Assembly (NCBI GenBank): GCA_017984895.1
Contig: JAGNYO010000001.1
Coordinates: 16,030 to 80,029, forward strand
DNA from: Sphingobium sp.
GTDB lineage: Bacteria; Pseudomonadota; Alphaproteobacteria; Sphingomonadales; Sphingomonadaceae
Reading direction: 5' to 3'
DNA length: 64,000 bases
Positions 21,332 through 30,372 of the stretch are shown here, piece after piece. The position numbers and the translations under genes are program-made. Below the pieces are notes generated by a model. That model saw only the letters and a list, made by a program, of their open reading frames with translations, ran no database searches and had not been told where the DNA came from. Position 1 is the stretch's first letter. Each line of letters begins with the position of its first letter.

Positions 21332-21709
21332 ATGAACAGCCTTCTTGTCATGATCGGCGGCGCATTGGGTGCGCTCGCCCGCTATCAGTTCGGCCGCATG
21401 GCGGGGCGGCTGTTGAGCAATAGCTGGCCGTGGGGGACGCTGGGCGTCAACATCATCGGTGGGCTGGCGATGGGGCTGCTGGCGGGCTGGCTCGCGCGGC
21501 ACGGCTCCGGCGTCGGGGAGCAGGCGCGGTTGCTGATCGGCGTGGGTGTGCTGGGCGGCTTCACCACTTTTTCCGCGTTCAGTCTGGAAACTGCGCTGAT
21601 GATCGAGCGCGGGCAACTGGGCGGCGCGGCGGTTTATGCTGTGCTTTCAGTAGTGCTTTCGGTGGCCGCACTGTTTGGCGGCCTGTTTACGATGCGGGGG
21701 CTGGCATGA
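21332..21709 (+). CDS. crcB: fluoride channel CrcB/Fluc
   Basis: 125 residues with four hydrophobic helices. Diagnostic stretches are GGALGALARYQFGR, GTLGVNIIGG and GGFTTFSAFSLE, matching the fluoride-selective Fluc channels that work as antiparallel dual-topology dimers to expel F-. Only one copy is seen, consistent with a homodimer. I see no fluoride riboswitch in the 60 bases upstream. Its stop overlaps the next ATG (ATGA), starting a chain of coupled genes. Confidence 0.95.
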   Translation: MNSLLVMIGGALGALARYQFGRMAGRLLSNSWPWGTLGVNIIGGLAMGLLAGWLARHGSGVGEQARLLIGVGVLGGFTTFSAFSLETALMIERGQLGGAAVYAVLSVVLSVAALFGGLFTMRGLA

Positions 21710-22923
21710 GCGCACCCAAGACCGATACTGGCAACGCCCAGACCGCGATCATCAAAGCGGAGGATGACGGCATCCGGCTCGATCGCTGGTTCAAGCGCCA
21801 CATGCCGGACGTGTCCTTCGCCACCGTCTCGCGCTGGGCGCGCACCGGGCAACTCCGCTTGGATGGCGCGCGCGCTACGCCGGGCGACAGGGTAGCCGAA
21901 GGACAATCGCTCCGCATCCCGCCCATCCCCGCGTCTACACCCGCCAAGCCCGCTCGGCCCACCCGCCCGATGCGGCCCCGCCTCTCCGACGAGGAGATGG
22001 ACTTCGCGCAGGGCCTTGTCATCCACCAGGATGCGCATGCTATCGTCATTAATAAGCCGCCCGGCCTCGCCACGCAGGGCGGCACCAAGACGGACAGCCA
22101 TGTCGATGGCCTGCTCGATGCGCTGATGTATGAGCGCGACGATCGGCCCAAGCTCGTCCACCGGCTCGACAAGGATACATCCGGCGCGCTGCTGCTCGCG
22201 CGCACGCCAAAATCCGCCGCCTATTTTGCCAAGGCCTTCTCCAGCCGCACCGCGCGCAAGGTCTATTGGGCGCTGGTCATCGGCGTGCCGAGTATCGAGC
22301 AGGGCATGATCGACCTGCCGCTTGCCAAGCAGCCGGGCACCGGCGGCGAGAAAATGCATGTCGACGAGGATCAGGGCCTGCCCTCACGCACCCGCTATCG
22401 TGTGATTGAACGGGCGGGCAACCGTACTTGCTGGATCGAGCTGCAACCCTATACCGGGCGCACGCATCAGCTCCGTGTGCACCTCGCTGCGATCGGCCAT
22501 CCCATCGTGGGCGATGGCAAATATGGCGGCAAGGATGCTTTCCTCTCCGGCACCATCAGTCGCAAGATGCATCTGCATGCGCGCCGTATCCGCATAGACA
22601 GCCCGGATGGCGGGCGGGTAGACGTGAAGGCCGAGCTGCCAGCGCATTTTGCCGAGAGCCTTGATGATCTGGGCTTTGACCTCGCGAAAGGCGAGCTGCT
22701 GCTTGATGACGAGATCGACACCGGCCCCACAAAGGACGACATCAAGCGCGTGGCGAAGCAGCACGCCAAGCAGGTGCGCAAGGACAAGCGCGGGGAACGG
22801 CGCGGACGTGGGCAGGATGCCGACAAGAAACCGCTGGCCCGAAAACCGCTGACTGCCAAGTCACCTGCCAACAAATTTCCCGCAGCAAAGCCTCGCCCCA
22901 AAGGCCCGCCACGCGCCAAATGA
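21706..22923 (+). CDS. RluA/RluC-family 23S rRNA pseudouridine synthase
   Basis: 405 residues. An N-terminal S4 domain (RLDRWFKRHMPDVSFATVSR) is followed by the RluA catalytic domain with HRLDKDTSGALLLAR (catalytic Asp near residue 155) and GRTHQLRVHLAAIGHPIVGD. It would isomerise specific uridines of large-subunit rRNA; S4 plus RluA is the RluC/RluD layout. A 60-residue C-terminal tail rich in Lys, Arg, Ala and Pro is disordered-looking and not part of the core enzyme. It is coupled to crcB and to the following HAD gene by four-base overlaps. Confidence 0.92.
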   Translation: MSAPKTDTGNAQTAIIKAEDDGIRLDRWFKRHMPDVSFATVSRWARTGQLRLDGARATPGDRVAEGQSLRIPPIPASTPAKPARPTRPMRPRLSDEEMDFAQGLVIHQDAHAIVINKPPGLATQGGTKTDSHVDGLLDALMYERDDRPKLVHRLDKDTSGALLLARTPKSAAYFAKAFSSRTARKVYWALVIGVPSIEQGMIDLPLAKQPGTGGEKMHVDEDQGLPSRTRYRVIERAGNRTCWIELQPYTGRTHQLRVHLAAIGHPIVGDGKYGGKDAFLSGTISRKMHLHARRIRIDSPDGGRVDVKAELPAHFAESLDDLGFDLAKGELLLDDEIDTGPTKDDIKRVAKQHAKQVRKDKRGERRGRGQDADKKPLARKPLTAKSPANKFPAAKPRPKGPPRAK

Positions 22924-23585
22924 GCGCGCCCAACCGCCTCGCCCTGTTTGATTGCGACGGCACACTGGTCGATAGCCAGCACGACATCGTGGAGGCGATG
23001 AACCGCTGTTTCGACGCAGTGAAGCTCGCGCCGCCGACTCGGCTGGAGACGCTCGCCGTCATCGGCCTCTCGCTGCCCCAAGCTATGGCGCGGCTGCTGC
23101 CCGATGCGGAAGGGCATTTCCACGATCATCTGGCGGCGCAATACAAGCTTGCTTTCCAGCACATGCGCCGCACCAACGGCGTATCTGAGCCGCTTTACCC
23201 CGGTATTACCGAACTGATAGCACGGCTGGCGCAAGCGGGCTGGATGCTGGGCGTTGCCACTGGCAAGTCTGATCGTGGCCTGCACAACTGTCTCACTGCC
23301 CACGGCATCATCGAGCATTTTATCACGCTGCAAACGGCGGATCGTCACCCCTCCAAACCGCATCCCTCGATGGCGCTGCAAGCAATGGCGGACGCAGGCG
23401 CAGCACCGGAGACGACGGTGATGATCGGCGATACCAGTTACGACATGGAGATGGCGGCCAATGCTGGCATGCGCGCACTCGGTGTCAACTGGGGCTATCA
23501 TAGCGTTGAGGAACTTATGCAATCGGGCGCGCAAGTCGTGGCGGTGGACATGGCGGAGCTGGAGCGCCATATCATCGGATCATGA
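22920..23585 (+). CDS. HAD-superfamily phosphatase (phosphoglycolate-phosphatase-like)
   Basis: 221 residues, HAD subfamily IA. Motif I is LFDCDGTLVDSQ, a cap domain follows, motif II is VATGKSDRG, and motif IV is MIGDTSYDMEMAANAG. The substrate cannot be read from sequence; phosphoglycolate or a nucleotide is plausible. Start ATG 22920 overlaps the preceding stop, and its own stop overlaps the next gene. The set RluA - HAD - small membrane protein - ATP12 is a recurring order in sphingomonads as I know it. Confidence 0.9.
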   Translation: MSAPNRLALFDCDGTLVDSQHDIVEAMNRCFDAVKLAPPTRLETLAVIGLSLPQAMARLLPDAEGHFHDHLAAQYKLAFQHMRRTNGVSEPLYPGITELIARLAQAGWMLGVATGKSDRGLHNCLTAHGIIEHFITLQTADRHPSKPHPSMALQAMADAGAAPETTVMIGDTSYDMEMAANAGMRALGVNWGYHSVEELMQSGAQVVAVDMAELERHIIGS

Positions 23586-23833
23586 CCGAAATTGACGAAC
23601 AAGCGGCCGCGCGTGAGGCCGCCGCAAAACAACGCTTCATTGCGCTCAACTTCTTTCGCCTCTCAGGCGTGGCGATCGTTGCGTTCGGCTTTCTCATCAT
23701 GGCGCAGAAGTTCGGCTTCGTTACCGGGCAAAAGGCCAAGATCATGGGTGCAATCATCGCTTGTGTAGGCTTGTTTCAGGCGATGATTGTCCCACGCATT
23801 CTGGGCCGCGCATGGCGCACCCCATCAGAATGA
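23582..23833 (+). CDS. small two-helix membrane protein
   Basis: 83 residues with a charged N-terminus (MTEIDEQAAAREAAAKQRF), two hydrophobic segments (SGVAIVAFGFLIMAQKFG and IMGAIIACVGLFQAMIV) and a basic end. I do not recognise a named family. Four-base overlap with the HAD gene and an 11-base gap to the ATP12 gene make it part of the same operon. Function unknown. Confidence 0.8.
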   Translation: MTEIDEQAAAREAAAKQRFIALNFFRLSGVAIVAFGFLIMAQKFGFVTGQKAKIMGAIIACVGLFQAMIVPRILGRAWRTPSE

Positions 23834-23843
23834 CACTGGCGCG

Positions 23844-24539
23844 ATGAAGCGGTTTTACAAGCAAGCTACGGCCGTAGAGGCCGATAGCGGCTGGGCGATC
23901 CAGCTCGATGGCCGGCCAGTGCGCACGCCTGCGCGCGCGGCGCTCGTCCTCCCCACCGCTGCTTTGGGCGAGGCTATGACGCAGGAGTGGGAGGGGCAGG
24001 GCGATGACATCGATCCTGCCTCTATGCCGCTGACCGGCATCGCCAACGCCGCGATAGACCATGTGATGCTACACCCCGCCGCCTTCGCCGCGCCCATCGC
24101 GGCCTATGGGACAAGCGACCTGCTCTGTTATCGCGCCGACGCGCCGGAACCGCTGGTCGCGCGGCAGGCGGACCAGTGGCAGCCGCTGCTCGACTGGGCG
24201 CAGACGCATTATGGCGTGGCCTTCCGCGTGACGAGCGGCATCGTCCATGTCGCGCAGCCGCCCGAAACCGTGACGCGGCTGGCCGATGCAGTGAACGCGC
24301 TCAGCCCCTTCATGCTCGCGCCGCTTTCCAGCCTAGTGAGCATGAGCGGATCGCTCGTCATTGGTTTGGCGGTGGTCGAGCGCGCCTTTCCGGTCGCGCA
24401 ACTATGGCAGGCGGCGGAGCTGGACGAAATCTGGCAGGCGGAATTATGGGGCGACGACGATCAGGCGCTCATCCGCCGCGCGCAACGGCATGAAGAGTTC
24501 ATGATGCTGGCGCGGTTTGCGGAATTGGTGGGAGTTTAA
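23844..24539 (+). CDS. ATP12-family F1-ATPase assembly chaperone
   Basis: 231 residues. The start KRFYKQATAVE and the downstream WAIQLDGRPVRTPARAALVLPT are typical of ATP12, and YRADAPEPLVARQADQW with a conserved MSGSLVIGLAV also fits. Mitochondrial ATP12 binds F1 alpha subunits, and alphaproteobacteria carry the bacterial relative. Last gene of the rightward crcB operon; its end overlaps the convergent gmk end by four bases. Confidence 0.92.
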   Translation: MKRFYKQATAVEADSGWAIQLDGRPVRTPARAALVLPTAALGEAMTQEWEGQGDDIDPASMPLTGIANAAIDHVMLHPAAFAAPIAAYGTSDLLCYRADAPEPLVARQADQWQPLLDWAQTHYGVAFRVTSGIVHVAQPPETVTRLADAVNALSPFMLAPLSSLVSMSGSLVIGLAVVERAFPVAQLWQAAELDEIWQAELWGDDDQALIRRAQRHEEFMMLARFAELVGV

Positions 24540-25198
24540 CCCTCTGCTCGCTTCCCCAGCCCCCGGATAAACCCGATCAGCCCGGTCTGGCGGCTGCGTT
24601 TCAGGCGCTCTGCGTGGAGGATTGTGCGCACCTTCTCGAAACAGCTTTGCGCGTCGTCATTCACCAGAACATAGTCATAGCCATCCCAGTGGGCGATTTC
24701 GTTGGCGGCGCGGTCCATGCGGCCGCGGATCACCTCTTCGCTGTCCGTCCCGCGCGCGCGCAGGCGGCGTTCCAGCTCTTCGATCGAGGGCGGGAGGATG
24801 AACACGCGCACCACATCGCCACCCGCGATCTGGTGAAGCTGTTGGGCGCCCTGCCAATCTATATCGAACAATACGTCGCGCCCCGCTTCGAGCATGGCGT
24901 CGACCGGAGTTTTCGGCGTGCCGTAGCGATTGCCAAACACATGTGCCCATTCGAGGAAGGCGTTGTTCGACACCATTGCACGGAACTGTTCCAGCGAAAC
25001 GAAGTGATAGTCTTTGCCGTCCATCTCACCGGGGCGTATCGGGCGGGTCGTCGCTGAGACGGACATTTGTAGCCCAGGCTCGGACGTAAGCAACATACGC
25101 GAGATGGTCGATTTACCCGCACCTGAGGGCGACGACAGCACAAACAACAGCCCACGTCTGCGGAATTTATGGGGATCGTTTTCAGTATTTTCGGCCAT
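24536..25198 (-). CDS. gmk: guanylate kinase
   Basis: 220 residues; phosphorylates GMP to GDP. The P-loop SSPSGAGKST is near residues 22-31. The GMP-binding stretch SATTRPIRPGEMDGKDYHFV and the lid region GGDVVRVFILPPSIEELERR follow. It lies leftward after a 95-residue protein gene with a 64-base gap, and possibly shares a transcript with sspB further upstream. Confidence 0.97.
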   Translation of the reverse strand: MAENTENDPHKFRRRGLLFVLSSPSGAGKSTISRMLLTSEPGLQMSVSATTRPIRPGEMDGKDYHFVSLEQFRAMVSNNAFLEWAHVFGNRYGTPKTPVDAMLEAGRDVLFDIDWQGAQQLHQIAGGDVVRVFILPPSIEELERRLRARGTDSEEVIRGRMDRAANEIAHWDGYDYVLVNDDAQSCFEKVRTILHAERLKRSRQTGLIGFIRGLGKRAEG

Positions 25199-25262
25199 GT
25201 CTGCTAGTGGCGCGGGGCGGCCTTTCCGTCAAGTAGGCCGCCTTAGCCATATCAAGCAGAAA

Positions 25263-25550
25263 TTACCGGCTTTTGGGCTCCGCTTTGCTTTTGTTAGCAG
25301 ACCGGGCAACCTGCGCCGCCCCCTCGAACCTGCGCTCCTGATTGCGTTTATACAGCTTGTGTCCCAGCCATGCACCGCCGATCACCAGCGCCCCGATAGG
25401 GGAACGGCGCACAAAATTGCTTGCCAGCAACCCTGCCATGGCGCCCATCGCGCCCGACTTTCCGGACTTCTCTGCAATGCTGGAACCGAGCATGCCGCCT
25501 ATGAGTTTTCCGATCATCTTGACATGGCTCCTTTTAGTTTGTTTCGCCAT
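25263..25550 (-). CDS. small glycine-rich protein of unknown function
   Basis: 95 residues from ATG 25550, preceded by a near-perfect AGGAGG at five bases, which decides the start over a later ATG at 25517. The middle is glycine/alanine-rich and moderately hydrophobic (MIGKLIGGMLGSSIAEKSG, SPIGALVIGGAWLGHKLYK), flanked by basic ends. It is probably membrane-associated. I do not recognise a family. It lies between sspB and gmk in the same direction. Confidence 0.75.
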   Translation of the reverse strand: MAKQTKRSHVKMIGKLIGGMLGSSIAEKSGKSGAMGAMAGLLASNFVRRSPIGALVIGGAWLGHKLYKRNQERRFEGAAQVARSANKSKAEPKSR

Positions 25551-25601
25551 ATCAACCTCCTGTATGCGGCTTTAGTTCCAGAACTGTGCTGGCCGCGGCA
25601 T

Positions 25602-26090
25602 CTATTTACGCTTGCCGAAATCGACCGTGACGACATTGGACCCGTCTGCGTCAGGCGCGGCTGCCGGGGTTGCGTCATTCTCCGCCACTTCATGCGGTTC
25701 AGGCTCGTTCGCCTCTTCCTGCGCCTGGAACTGGAGTGCGAAATTCACTGCGGGATCGACGAAAGCGGTGATCGCGGCAAATGGCACCACCAGCTGTGCC
25801 GGAACCTGATTGAAGGTCAGGCTGACACGAAACAGGGTGTCCTCCACCTTCAAATCCCAGAATTTGTTTTGCAGCACGATCGTCATTTCATCAGGAAATC
25901 TCTCGGTCAGGTGCCGAGGCACAGAAACGCCGGGGGCGTGTGTCCGAAAGGTGATATAGAAATGATGCTCGCCCGGCAGGCTGCCGCCAGTGGTTTCAAT
26001 CTGGCCCAGCACCCGGCCTACTACCGCACGCAGGGCCTCCTGAACGATCTCGTCATAGGGAATCAGGCTATCGGGCAAATCGTCGCTCAT
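25602..26090 (-). CDS. sspB: ClpXP adaptor SspB-like protein
   Basis: 162 residues from ATG 26090. The domain begins [20 protein letters not shown] and contains [18 protein letters not shown] and FDP-like [13 protein letters not shown]. An acidic linker follows and the protein ends in a ClpX-binding-type tail [10 protein letters not shown]. SspB delivers ssrA-tagged proteins to ClpXP; the alphaproteobacterial form is divergent from that of E. coli and is recognised here by layout. It is transcribed divergently from hisB with a 97-base gap. Confidence 0.88.
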   Translation of the reverse strand: MSDDLPDSLIPYDEIVQEALRAVVGRVLGQIETTGGSLPGEHHFYITFRTHAPGVSVPRHLTERFPDEMTIVLQNKFWDLKVEDTLFRVSLTFNQVPAQLVVPFAAITAFVDPAVNFALQFQAQEEANEPEPHEVAENDATPAAAPDADGSNVVTVDFGKRK

Positions 26091-26187
26091 GCCTTTCACC
26101 CTAACGCGCGCGGGGGGCGGGTCAAGCCTCGGAATATTCGGCCTGCAAAACATTGCGCACCCGCAAAAGCGCGTTATAGGGGCGGAC

Positions 26188-26781
26188 ATGCGCACGGCAG
26201 AAATCAAGAGGGCCACAGGGGAAACCTCGATAGTCGTCGCCGTCAATCTCGACGGCACGGGTAGCTATGCCGTTTCGACCGGCATCGGCTTTCTCGATCA
26301 TATGCTGGAGCAGCTCTCGCGCCACTCGCTGATCGACCTGAAGGTTGACTGCAAGGGCGACCTGCATGTCGACCAGCATCACACCACCGAGGACACCGGC
26401 ATTGCCATTGGTGAGGCAGTAGCGAAGGCGCTGGGCGACAAGCGCGGCATCGCCCGCTATGGCAGCGCCTATTCCCCGATGGACGAGACGCTCTCTCGCG
26501 TGGCGCTGGACATTTCGGGCCGCCCCTATCTGGTGTGGAAGGCGGAGTTCACCACGCCGCGCCTGGGCGAAATGGATACCGAGCTGTTTCAGCACTGGTT
26601 CCACAGCTTTGCAGGTGCGGCGGGCATCACCCTGCACGCCGAATGCCTCTATGGCGAGAATAACCACCATGTGATCGAGAGCCTGTTCAAGGGGCTGGCG
26701 CGCGCGCTGCGTATCGCGGTGGAAATCGACCCACGCAAGGGTGATGCGATCCCCTCGACCAAAGGGATGCTGGGAGGCTGA
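26188..26781 (+). CDS. hisB: imidazoleglycerol-phosphate dehydratase
   Basis: 197 residues, the monofunctional form. Histidine clusters for the Mn2+ sites are seen in [25 protein letters not shown] and [14 protein letters not shown]. It dehydrates imidazoleglycerol phosphate in histidine synthesis. First gene of hisB - YciI-like - hisH - hisA - hisF; the next ATG abuts its stop. Confidence 0.97.
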   Translation: MRTAEIKRATGETSIVVAVNLDGTGSYAVSTGIGFLDHMLEQLSRHSLIDLKVDCKGDLHVDQHHTTEDTGIAIGEAVAKALGDKRGIARYGSAYSPMDETLSRVALDISGRPYLVWKAEFTTPRLGEMDTELFQHWFHSFAGAAGITLHAECLYGENNHHVIESLFKGLARALRIAVEIDPRKGDAIPSTKGMLGG

Positions 26782-27066
26782 ATGTTCATTCTTTCAATCC
26801 GCTATACAGCGCCGATTGAACAGGTTGACCACCACCGGCGCGCGCATCTCGATTGGTTGCGCACGGGGCATCAAGCGGGTGTTTTCCTGGGATGGGGACG
26901 CAAGACGCCGCTCACGGGAGGCATCGTGCTGGCCAAAGGCATGCGGGCAGAGGTGGAGGCATTGGCACTCACGGACCCATTCGTCACTGGCAATGTGGCC
27001 GAGGTCGAAGTAATCGAGTGGACGCCGAGCTTCCTCGGTGAAGGCCTGGAGGCCCTCGGTTCATGA
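26782..27066 (+). CDS. YciI-like protein
   Basis: 94 residues, ATG immediately after the hisB stop. The ferredoxin-like YciI fold is suggested by FILSIRYTAPIEQVDHHRRAH (first half), GVFLGWGRKTPLTGGIVLA and DPFVTGNVAEVEV. Some YciI proteins act as small dehalogenase-like or muconolactone-isomerase-like enzymes; the role inside a his operon is unknown. Its stop overlaps hisH by four bases, so it is translated with the pathway. Confidence 0.88.
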   Translation: MFILSIRYTAPIEQVDHHRRAHLDWLRTGHQAGVFLGWGRKTPLTGGIVLAKGMRAEVEALALTDPFVTGNVAEVEVIEWTPSFLGEGLEALGS

Positions 27067-27677
27067 CAATAGCGCTGATCGATTATGGCGCGGGCAATCT
27101 TCATTCGGTTTACAATGCGCTGATGAAGGCTGGAGCGGGCGATGTTGTGCTAGCCGCCGATGGTGATACGGTGCGCCGCGCGGATCGCATCGTCCTGCCG
27201 GGTGTCGGGGCATTTCGCGCCTGCCGCGATGGGCTGTATGCGCTCCCTGGCGTGGTCGAAGCGATGACAGAGGCGGTGCAAACCCGTGGCGTGCCGTTCC
27301 TTGGCATCTGCGTCGGCATGCAATTGCTGGCGGATAGCGGCGAAGAGTTTGGCAGTCATGACGGGCTGGGCTGGGTGCCGGGCATAGTGCGCCTGCTCGA
27401 ATCTGCCGACCCCGCCATCAAGGTGCCGCATATGGGCTGGAACGACGTGGCCCCGACTACCCTCCATCCGCTGATCGTGCCCGGCGAGGCTTATTATCTG
27501 CATAGCTATCATTTCGCCGCGAGCGACCCTGCGCATGTTCTCGCTACTACCGAGCATGGCGGGCAATTGGTCAGCGCGGTGGGGCGTGACACGATTGTCG
27601 GCGTGCAATTTCACCCGGAAAAGAGCCAGAGCTATGGCCTTTCCTTCCTCTCCCGCTTTCTGGAATGGCGCCCGTGA
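27063..27677 (+). CDS. hisH: imidazole glycerol phosphate synthase, glutaminase subunit
   Basis: 204 residues, class I glutamine amidotransferase. The nucleophile Cys is in [11 protein letters not shown] (residue 83). The His and Glu of the triad are in [12 protein letters not shown] near the C-terminus. It supplies ammonia to HisF. Four-base overlaps with both neighbours show tight coupling. Confidence 0.97.
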   Translation: MTIALIDYGAGNLHSVYNALMKAGAGDVVLAADGDTVRRADRIVLPGVGAFRACRDGLYALPGVVEAMTEAVQTRGVPFLGICVGMQLLADSGEEFGSHDGLGWVPGIVRLLESADPAIKVPHMGWNDVAPTTLHPLIVPGEAYYLHSYHFAASDPAHVLATTEHGGQLVSAVGRDTIVGVQFHPEKSQSYGLSFLSRFLEWRP

Positions 27678-28408
27678 GCATTATCGTTTTTCCCGCGATT
27701 GATCTCAAAGGCGGGCAGGTCGTCCGTCTTGCCGAGGGTGATATGGACCGCGCGACCGTCTATGGCGACGATCCCGCGCGCCAAGCGCTGCTCTTTGCCG
27801 AGGCTGGCGCGCAGCATCTGCATGTGGTCGATCTGGATGGCAGTTTCGCCGGGCGCGCGGTCAATGGCGCGGCGGTGGAAAGCATTGTTTCCGCCTTCCC
27901 CGGCCATGTGCAGCTTGGTGGCGGCATCCGCAACCGCGAGTCGGTGGAGCGCTGGTTCGACCTCGGCGTCACGCGCATCGTCATCGGCACGGCGGCGCTG
28001 AAAGACCCGGAGTTCGTCAAGGCGGCGGCGCGCGATTTCCCCGGCGGCATCGTCGTCGCGGTCGATGCGCGCGATGGCTTCGTCGCGACCGAAGGCTGGG
28101 CCGAGAAAAGCGACATGGAAATGATCGACCTTGCCCGCCGGTTCGAGGATGCGGGCGTCGCCGCGCTGCTCTTTACCGATGTCGGGCGCGACGGGATGCT
28201 TAAAGGCTGCAATATCGACGCGACCGTCAGTCTCGCGCGCGGCTGCTCCATCCCGGTCATCGCCAGCGGCGGCGTTGCGGGCATAGCGGACATCCGCATA
28301 TTGAGCCTCCATGCGCAGGACGGGATCGAGGGCGTCATCACGGGCCGCGCGCTCTATGACGGGCGGCTGGACCTCAAGGCTGCGCTCGCCGTGGCGGCGG
28401 CGGAATGA
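27674..28408 (+). CDS. hisA: phosphoribosylformimino-AICAR ribotide isomerase
   Basis: 244 residues from GTG 27674, overlapping the hisH stop (GTGA). TIM barrel: [14 protein letters not shown] at strand 1 with the catalytic Asp, LGGGIRN and VIASGGVAG with the phosphate-binding glycines. It isomerises ProFAR to PRFAR, the substrate of HisHF. It is followed by a palindromic repeat before hisF, which breaks the otherwise compact operon. Confidence 0.97.
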   Translation: MSIIVFPAIDLKGGQVVRLAEGDMDRATVYGDDPARQALLFAEAGAQHLHVVDLDGSFAGRAVNGAAVESIVSAFPGHVQLGGGIRNRESVERWFDLGVTRIVIGTAALKDPEFVKAAARDFPGGIVVAVDARDGFVATEGWAEKSDMEMIDLARRFEDAGVAALLFTDVGRDGMLKGCNIDATVSLARGCSIPVIASGGVAGIADIRILSLHAQDGIEGVITGRALYDGRLDLKAALAVAAAE

Positions 28409-28428
28409 ATATGATCGTTGAAGCGCGT

Positions 28429-28506
28429 GGCGCAGGCCCTCTCCCCCGCCCAACCACCCGATATTATATCCTGTCGGGTGGTTGGGCGGGGGAGCGGGCT
28501 GGTGCC
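28429..28506. repeat. long palindromic REP-like element, copy 1 (hisA-hisF gap)
   Basis: Arms 28441-28461 and 28474-28494 are perfect 21-base reverse complements around a 12-base AT-rich loop (28462-28473); weaker pairing extends outward. The left arm is nearly identical to that of the element at 50225-50302, so this is a dispersed family, not a one-off terminator. It lies between two genes of one operon, where it would sit in the mRNA as a strong hairpin. Confidence 0.85.
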
Positions 28507-28532
28507 GTATCCGAGCGCGAGCGAGGCCAACA

Positions 28533-29306
28533 ATGACCGTCCGCGTTAGAGTAATCCCCTGTCTCGATGTGGCGAATGGTCGCGTGGTCAAGGGCGTGAA
28601 CTTCGTCGATCTGGCCGACGCGGGCGATCCGGTTGAACAGGCACGGCTGTATGACAGCATGGGCGCGGACGAGCTGTGCTTCCTTGATATCACCGCCAGC
28701 CATGAGGACCGTGGCACGATCCTTGATATCGTCAAGCGCACCGCCGAGGTGTGCTTCATGCCCGTCACCGTCGGCGGCGGGGTGCGCAGCGCCGAGGATG
28801 CGCGCGCGCTGCTGCTCGCCGGGGCGGACAAGGTTGCGGTGAATAGCGCCGCCGTATCGCGCCCGGAAGTGGTGGCGGACATCGCCGACCGCTTCGGCAG
28901 CCAGTGTATCGTCGCGAGTGTCGATGCGCGGTGCGTGGCGGAGGGACGGTGGGAGATTTTCACTCATGGAGGCCGACGCGCGACCGGGATTGACGCGCTG
29001 GAACATGCGCATCGGCTGGCGCAGATGGGCGCGGGCGAGCTGCTCGTCACCTCGATGGATGGCGACGGCACCAAACAGGGCTATGACCTTGCGCTCACCC
29101 GCGCGATTGCGGACAGCGTCTCCGTGCCCGTCATCGCCAGCGGCGGCGTCGGCACGCTCGATCATCTGGTCGAGGGCGTGCGCAAGGGCCATGCCTCAGC
29201 CGTGCTCGCCGCGTCCATCTTCCACTTCGGTCAGCATACGATCGCCGAGGCGCACGCGGCGTTGGCGGCGGCGGGGATCGCTGTGCGCACTCCGATCGAG
29301 GCATAA
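28533..29306 (+). CDS. hisF: imidazole glycerol phosphate synthase, cyclase subunit
   Basis: 257 residues from ATG 28533, with GAGG upstream. It begins [18 protein letters not shown] with the catalytic Asp; [20 protein letters not shown] and [12 protein letters not shown] complete the barrel signature. With HisH it makes IGP and AICAR. It is separated from hisA by the palindromic repeat. hisE and hisI are not in the window. Confidence 0.97.
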   Translation: MTVRVRVIPCLDVANGRVVKGVNFVDLADAGDPVEQARLYDSMGADELCFLDITASHEDRGTILDIVKRTAEVCFMPVTVGGGVRSAEDARALLLAGADKVAVNSAAVSRPEVVADIADRFGSQCIVASVDARCVAEGRWEIFTHGGRRATGIDALEHAHRLAQMGAGELLVTSMDGDGTKQGYDLALTRAIADSVSVPVIASGGVGTLDHLVEGVRKGHASAVLAASIFHFGQHTIAEAHAALAAAGIAVRTPIEA

Positions 29307-29451
29307 CTTCTCGCAGCTGCAACAAAAAAGGTGAACGCGGTTGCGTTGCCAAGCCCGGTAACGGTAATAGCCTTTTAAGACCCGCCTGTTAAGGGCGAGT
29401 GCGCATATTATTGGCGCTGTTTAATGGGCATTGTGGATTTCGGGGGTTAAA

Positions 29452-30372
29452 ATGCGGACAGTGGATCTGGCGACGGCAAGCGGCATAGCGGCAGGATCTG
29501 CCGCACCGGCAATCTCTGTCGTCATTCCCGCCTATAACGAGGAAAACGCCGTCATCCCGACTATCGAGCGGGTGCGGCAGGTGTTGGGCGAAGCGAATAT
29601 CCCATTCGAGCTAGTCGTGGTCAACGATGGCTCGAAGGATGGCACCGCCGCCGCTGCCAAATCGACTGGCGTGCATGTCGTCGATTTCCCGCACAATGGC
29701 GGCTATGGCCGCGCGCTTAAGGCAGGCATCGCCGTAACCAAGGCGCCGCTCGTCGCGATTATCGACGCGGACGGCACCTATCCGCCCGAAATGCTGCCCC
29801 AGATGATCGAGATGGCCGCCTATAACGAAATGGTGGTGGGGGATCGTGGCGCGGCGATGAAGGGCGTGCCGATGATCCGCAAGCCCGCCAAATGGGTGCT
29901 GAACAATCTCGCCAGCTATCTCGCGGGCCACAAGATCACCGATCTCAATTCTGGCCTGCGCGTATTTCGCCGCCCCCAGCTGGAGCGGTTCATCCACCTG
30001 CTGCCGAATGCCTTTAGCTTTACGACGACGATCACGCTCTGCATGCTCGCGTCGGGCTTCAACGTGTCCTATCTGCCCATTACCTATGGCAAACGGGTGG
30101 GCACATCCAAGATCAAGGCCGTGGATTTCTTCCGTTTCATGATGCTGGTGTTCCGCCTGACGGTCTATTTCCAGCCGCTGCGTATCTTCATGCCGCTGGG
30201 CGCAGTTCTGATGCTGATCGGAGTCGGCAAGGCGATTTATGACGTCTGGCTCGACAATTTGTCAGAAACGGCGGTGTTCGGCATGCTGGGCGCGGTGGTG
30301 ATCTGGAGCTTCGGCCTGATCGCCGATATGATCGCACGGATCCAGTTGCGGCCCCCATCAGGCCATAGCTGA
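29452..30372 (+). CDS. family 2 glycosyltransferase, polyprenyl-phosphate-sugar synthase type
   Basis: 306 residues. GT-A domain: VVIPAYNEENAV, VVVNDGSKDGT, HNGGYGRALKAGI and the metal DxD-like IIDADGTYPP. Two C-terminal hydrophobic helices follow (about residues 240-300). This is the layout of dolichol/undecaprenyl-phosphate glycosyltransferases (DPM1/GtrB-like), which load a sugar onto a lipid phosphate on the cytoplasmic face. It opens the glycan cluster and overlaps the next gene by one base. Acceptor and sugar are unknown. Confidence 0.87.
   Translation: MRTVDLATASGIAAGSAAPAISVVIPAYNEENAVIPTIERVRQVLGEANIPFELVVVNDGSKDGTAAAAKSTGVHVVDFPHNGGYGRALKAGIAVTKAPLVAIIDADGTYPPEMLPQMIEMAAYNEMVVGDRGAAMKGVPMIRKPAKWVLNNLASYLAGHKITDLNSGLRVFRRPQLERFIHLLPNAFSFTTTITLCMLASGFNVSYLPITYGKRVGTSKIKAVDFFRFMMLVFRLTVYFQPLRIFMPLGAVLMLIGVGKAIYDVWLDNLSETAVFGMLGAVVIWSFGLIADMIARIQLRPPSGHS

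Noticed and set aside
22467-23570. Leftward open frame of about 367 codons
   Set aside because: Covers the 3' part of the RluA gene and the HAD gene on the opposite strand; translation is not family-like.
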